A stretch of DNA of 64,000 bases from an uncultured Clostridia bacterium (lineage in GTDB: Bacteria > Bacillota > Clostridia > Oscillospirales > Acutalibacteraceae): the NCBI GenBank assembly GCA_958436475.1, contig CAUBKG010000001.1, positions 28,285 through 92,284 on the forward strand, in the 5' to 3' direction. Made by a program: the position numbers and the translations under genes. Shown in pieces: positions 63,179 through 64,000 of this stretch; position 1 is the stretch's first letter; the number at the start of each line of letters is the position of its first letter. The notes under the pieces are model-generated. The model saw only the letters and a list, made by a program, of their open reading frames with translations. It was not told where the DNA came from and made no database searches.

Positions 63179-63927
63179 CTCTTCTGCGCTCCCCTTTCGG
63201 CTTTTTCCCGCGCCGCTTCGCGAAGCAGCTTCACTTCATACGGCTCGAGGTCGCGCCATTTTCCCGGCGGCAGCATGCCGAGCTTCACCCCGCCGATGCG
63301 GATGCGCCGCAAGCGAGCCACCTCCAGCCCCAGTTCTTCACACATGCGGCGGATCTGGCGGTTCCGCCCCTCAAAGATCGTGAGCTCCAGCACCTCGCGC
63401 CCCTCCTGCTTCGAGACGACAAAAACCTCCGCGGGAAGGGTTTTCTGCCCATCCAGCATCATGCCGGCGGTAATCGAACTCAGCTGCTCTTCGGTCACCT
63501 CCCCGTGGATCGTGACCCGGTAGGTTTTCGGCACATGATGGGACGGATGGATGATGGAATTGGCAAAAATCCCGTCGTTTGTAAGAAGCAGGAGCCCTTC
63601 CGATTCACGGTCGAGCCTCCCGACGGGATATACGCGTACGCCCACATTCCGCACGAGGTCGGAAACGCATTTGCGCCCCTGTTCATCGCTCATGGTGGTG
63701 ATATAGCCGCGGGGCTTATGGAGCATGATATATTTTTTCTGGGAAGCAGGCTCCACGCGCGCCCCTGCGCAGAGGACGGTATCGCGCCTGGGATCGACGC
63801 TGTCCCCCACCGAGGCAACGCGGCCGTTCACCTTCACCTTTCCTTCTGCGATCAGCGCTTCCGCCTTGCGGCGCGAAGCGATTCCGGCATCCGCCAAAAA
63901 TTTTTGCAGGCGTACTTTTTTTATCAA
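63175..63927 (-). CDS. rluB: Ribosomal large subunit pseudouridine synthase, RluB/RsuA family
   Basis: 250 residues: an N-terminal S4 domain (RLQKFLADAGIASRRKAEALI), then the catalytic GRLDRESEGLLLLTNDG with active-site Asp, and C-terminal EGRNRQIRRMCEELG. It probably modifies 23S rRNA. Starts at TTG 63927 with GGAGG eight bases upstream. It lies 14 bases after an upstream gene whose tail enters the window. Confidence 0.93.
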   Translation of the reverse strand: MIKKVRLQKFLADAGIASRRKAEALIAEGKVKVNGRVASVGDSVDPRRDTVLCAGARVEPASQKKYIMLHKPRGYITTMSDEQGRKCVSDLVRNVGVRVYPVGRLDRESEGLLLLTNDGIFANSIIHPSHHVPKTYRVTIHGEVTEEQLSSITAGMMLDGQKTLPAEVFVVSKQEGREVLELTIFEGRNRQIRRMCEELGLEVARLRRIRIGGVKLGMLPPGKWRDLEPYEVKLLREAAREKAERGAQKR

Positions 63928-63941
63928 TTTGCTTTCCTCCG

Positions 63942-64000
63942 CTAAAAGGCCCGGGAAAGCTGAAGCATCAGTTTTTCCAAAAAGCCCTTTTCTTCTTTTT
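63942..64000 (-). CDS. C-terminal tail of an upstream gene, partial
   Basis: An open minus-strand frame enters from the right edge and ends EKLMLQLSRAF at a TAG (63942-63944), just before the rluB ribosome site. Only about 19 residues are visible, too few to name. The tight spacing suggests it is cotranscribed with rluB. Confidence 0.45.
   Translation of the reverse strand, partial: KEEKGFLEKLMLQLSRAF

Overview
This window looks like chromosome from a moderately GC-rich, Gram-positive anaerobe. Supporting signals are a T-box upstream of alaS, AGGAGG-type ribosome sites, TTGACA/TATAAT promoters, a three-gene ECF transporter core, a ClpE-like unfoldase, short-form thiamin genes, NfnAB, biotin-dependent carboxyltransferases, and a type IV pilus set with no secretin gene in view. 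My best guess is class Clostridia, probably Oscillospirales. That placement is inference; no rRNA gene is present. I found no prophage, insertion sequence or CRISPR array.

Layout. 1-7.8 kb (minus): alaS (runs off the left edge) behind a T-box, then a PLP lyase, a GNAT protein, two tandem M42 aminopeptidases and murD. 7.9-8.3 kb: rnpB, divergent from murD. 8.4-10 kb: a VTC-domain protein and a PdaA-like deacetylase. 10.1-15.1 kb (plus): TPP riboswitch and thiSGHFEC. 15.1-18.1 kb: esterase, ZIP metal transporter, EamA transporter. 18.5-33.4 kb (minus): a long co-directional run, ruvC-ruvA-ruvB-glmM-methyltransferase-ecfA1-ecfA2-ecfT-truA-DUF5711-cvpA-pgsA-clpE-nfnA-nfnB. 33.5-35.6 kb: two lipoproteins, glutathione peroxidase and a CmpB-like membrane protein. 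35.6-36.4 kb: tRNA-Gln, tRNA-His and an odd repeat-rich segment carrying a copy of the tRNA-Gln 3' end. 36.4-37.3 kb: DegV.

37.4-49.9 kb holds a type IV pilus locus: two major-type pilins, PilT, PilB, PilD, two minor pilins, a PilX-like protein, PilO, PilN, PilM, PilC and an adjacent GGDEF protein. PilB carries two MshEN-type (c-di-GMP-binding) motifs and the GGDEF protein keeps its catalytic motif and I-site, so a local c-di-GMP link to pilus assembly is plausible. 50-56 kb: a manganese catalase broken by an in-frame stop, MIF-like protein, ACT protein plus phenylacetate-CoA ligase, a small protein, and gdhA with an unusual repeated leader. 55.5-64 kb: a lipoprotein with luxS and an RluA synthase, ilvE, superoxide dismutase, a three-gene biotin carboxyltransferase set resembling transcarboxylase subunits, and rluB.

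Most notable observations: the tRNA-Gln-derived segment at 35.66-36.12 kb; a dispersed element with a conserved hairpin in three places (17.2, 18.4 and 50.1 kb), two copies of which flank the EamA gene; the AT-rich core inside the PilX-like gene; the duplicated motif in the gdhA leader; the nonsense-interrupted catalase; and palindromes upstream of pilC and the ZIP gene. Promoter and terminator calls are by eye. Start codons were moved from the longest frame where a ribosome site, an overlap or family knowledge supported it.
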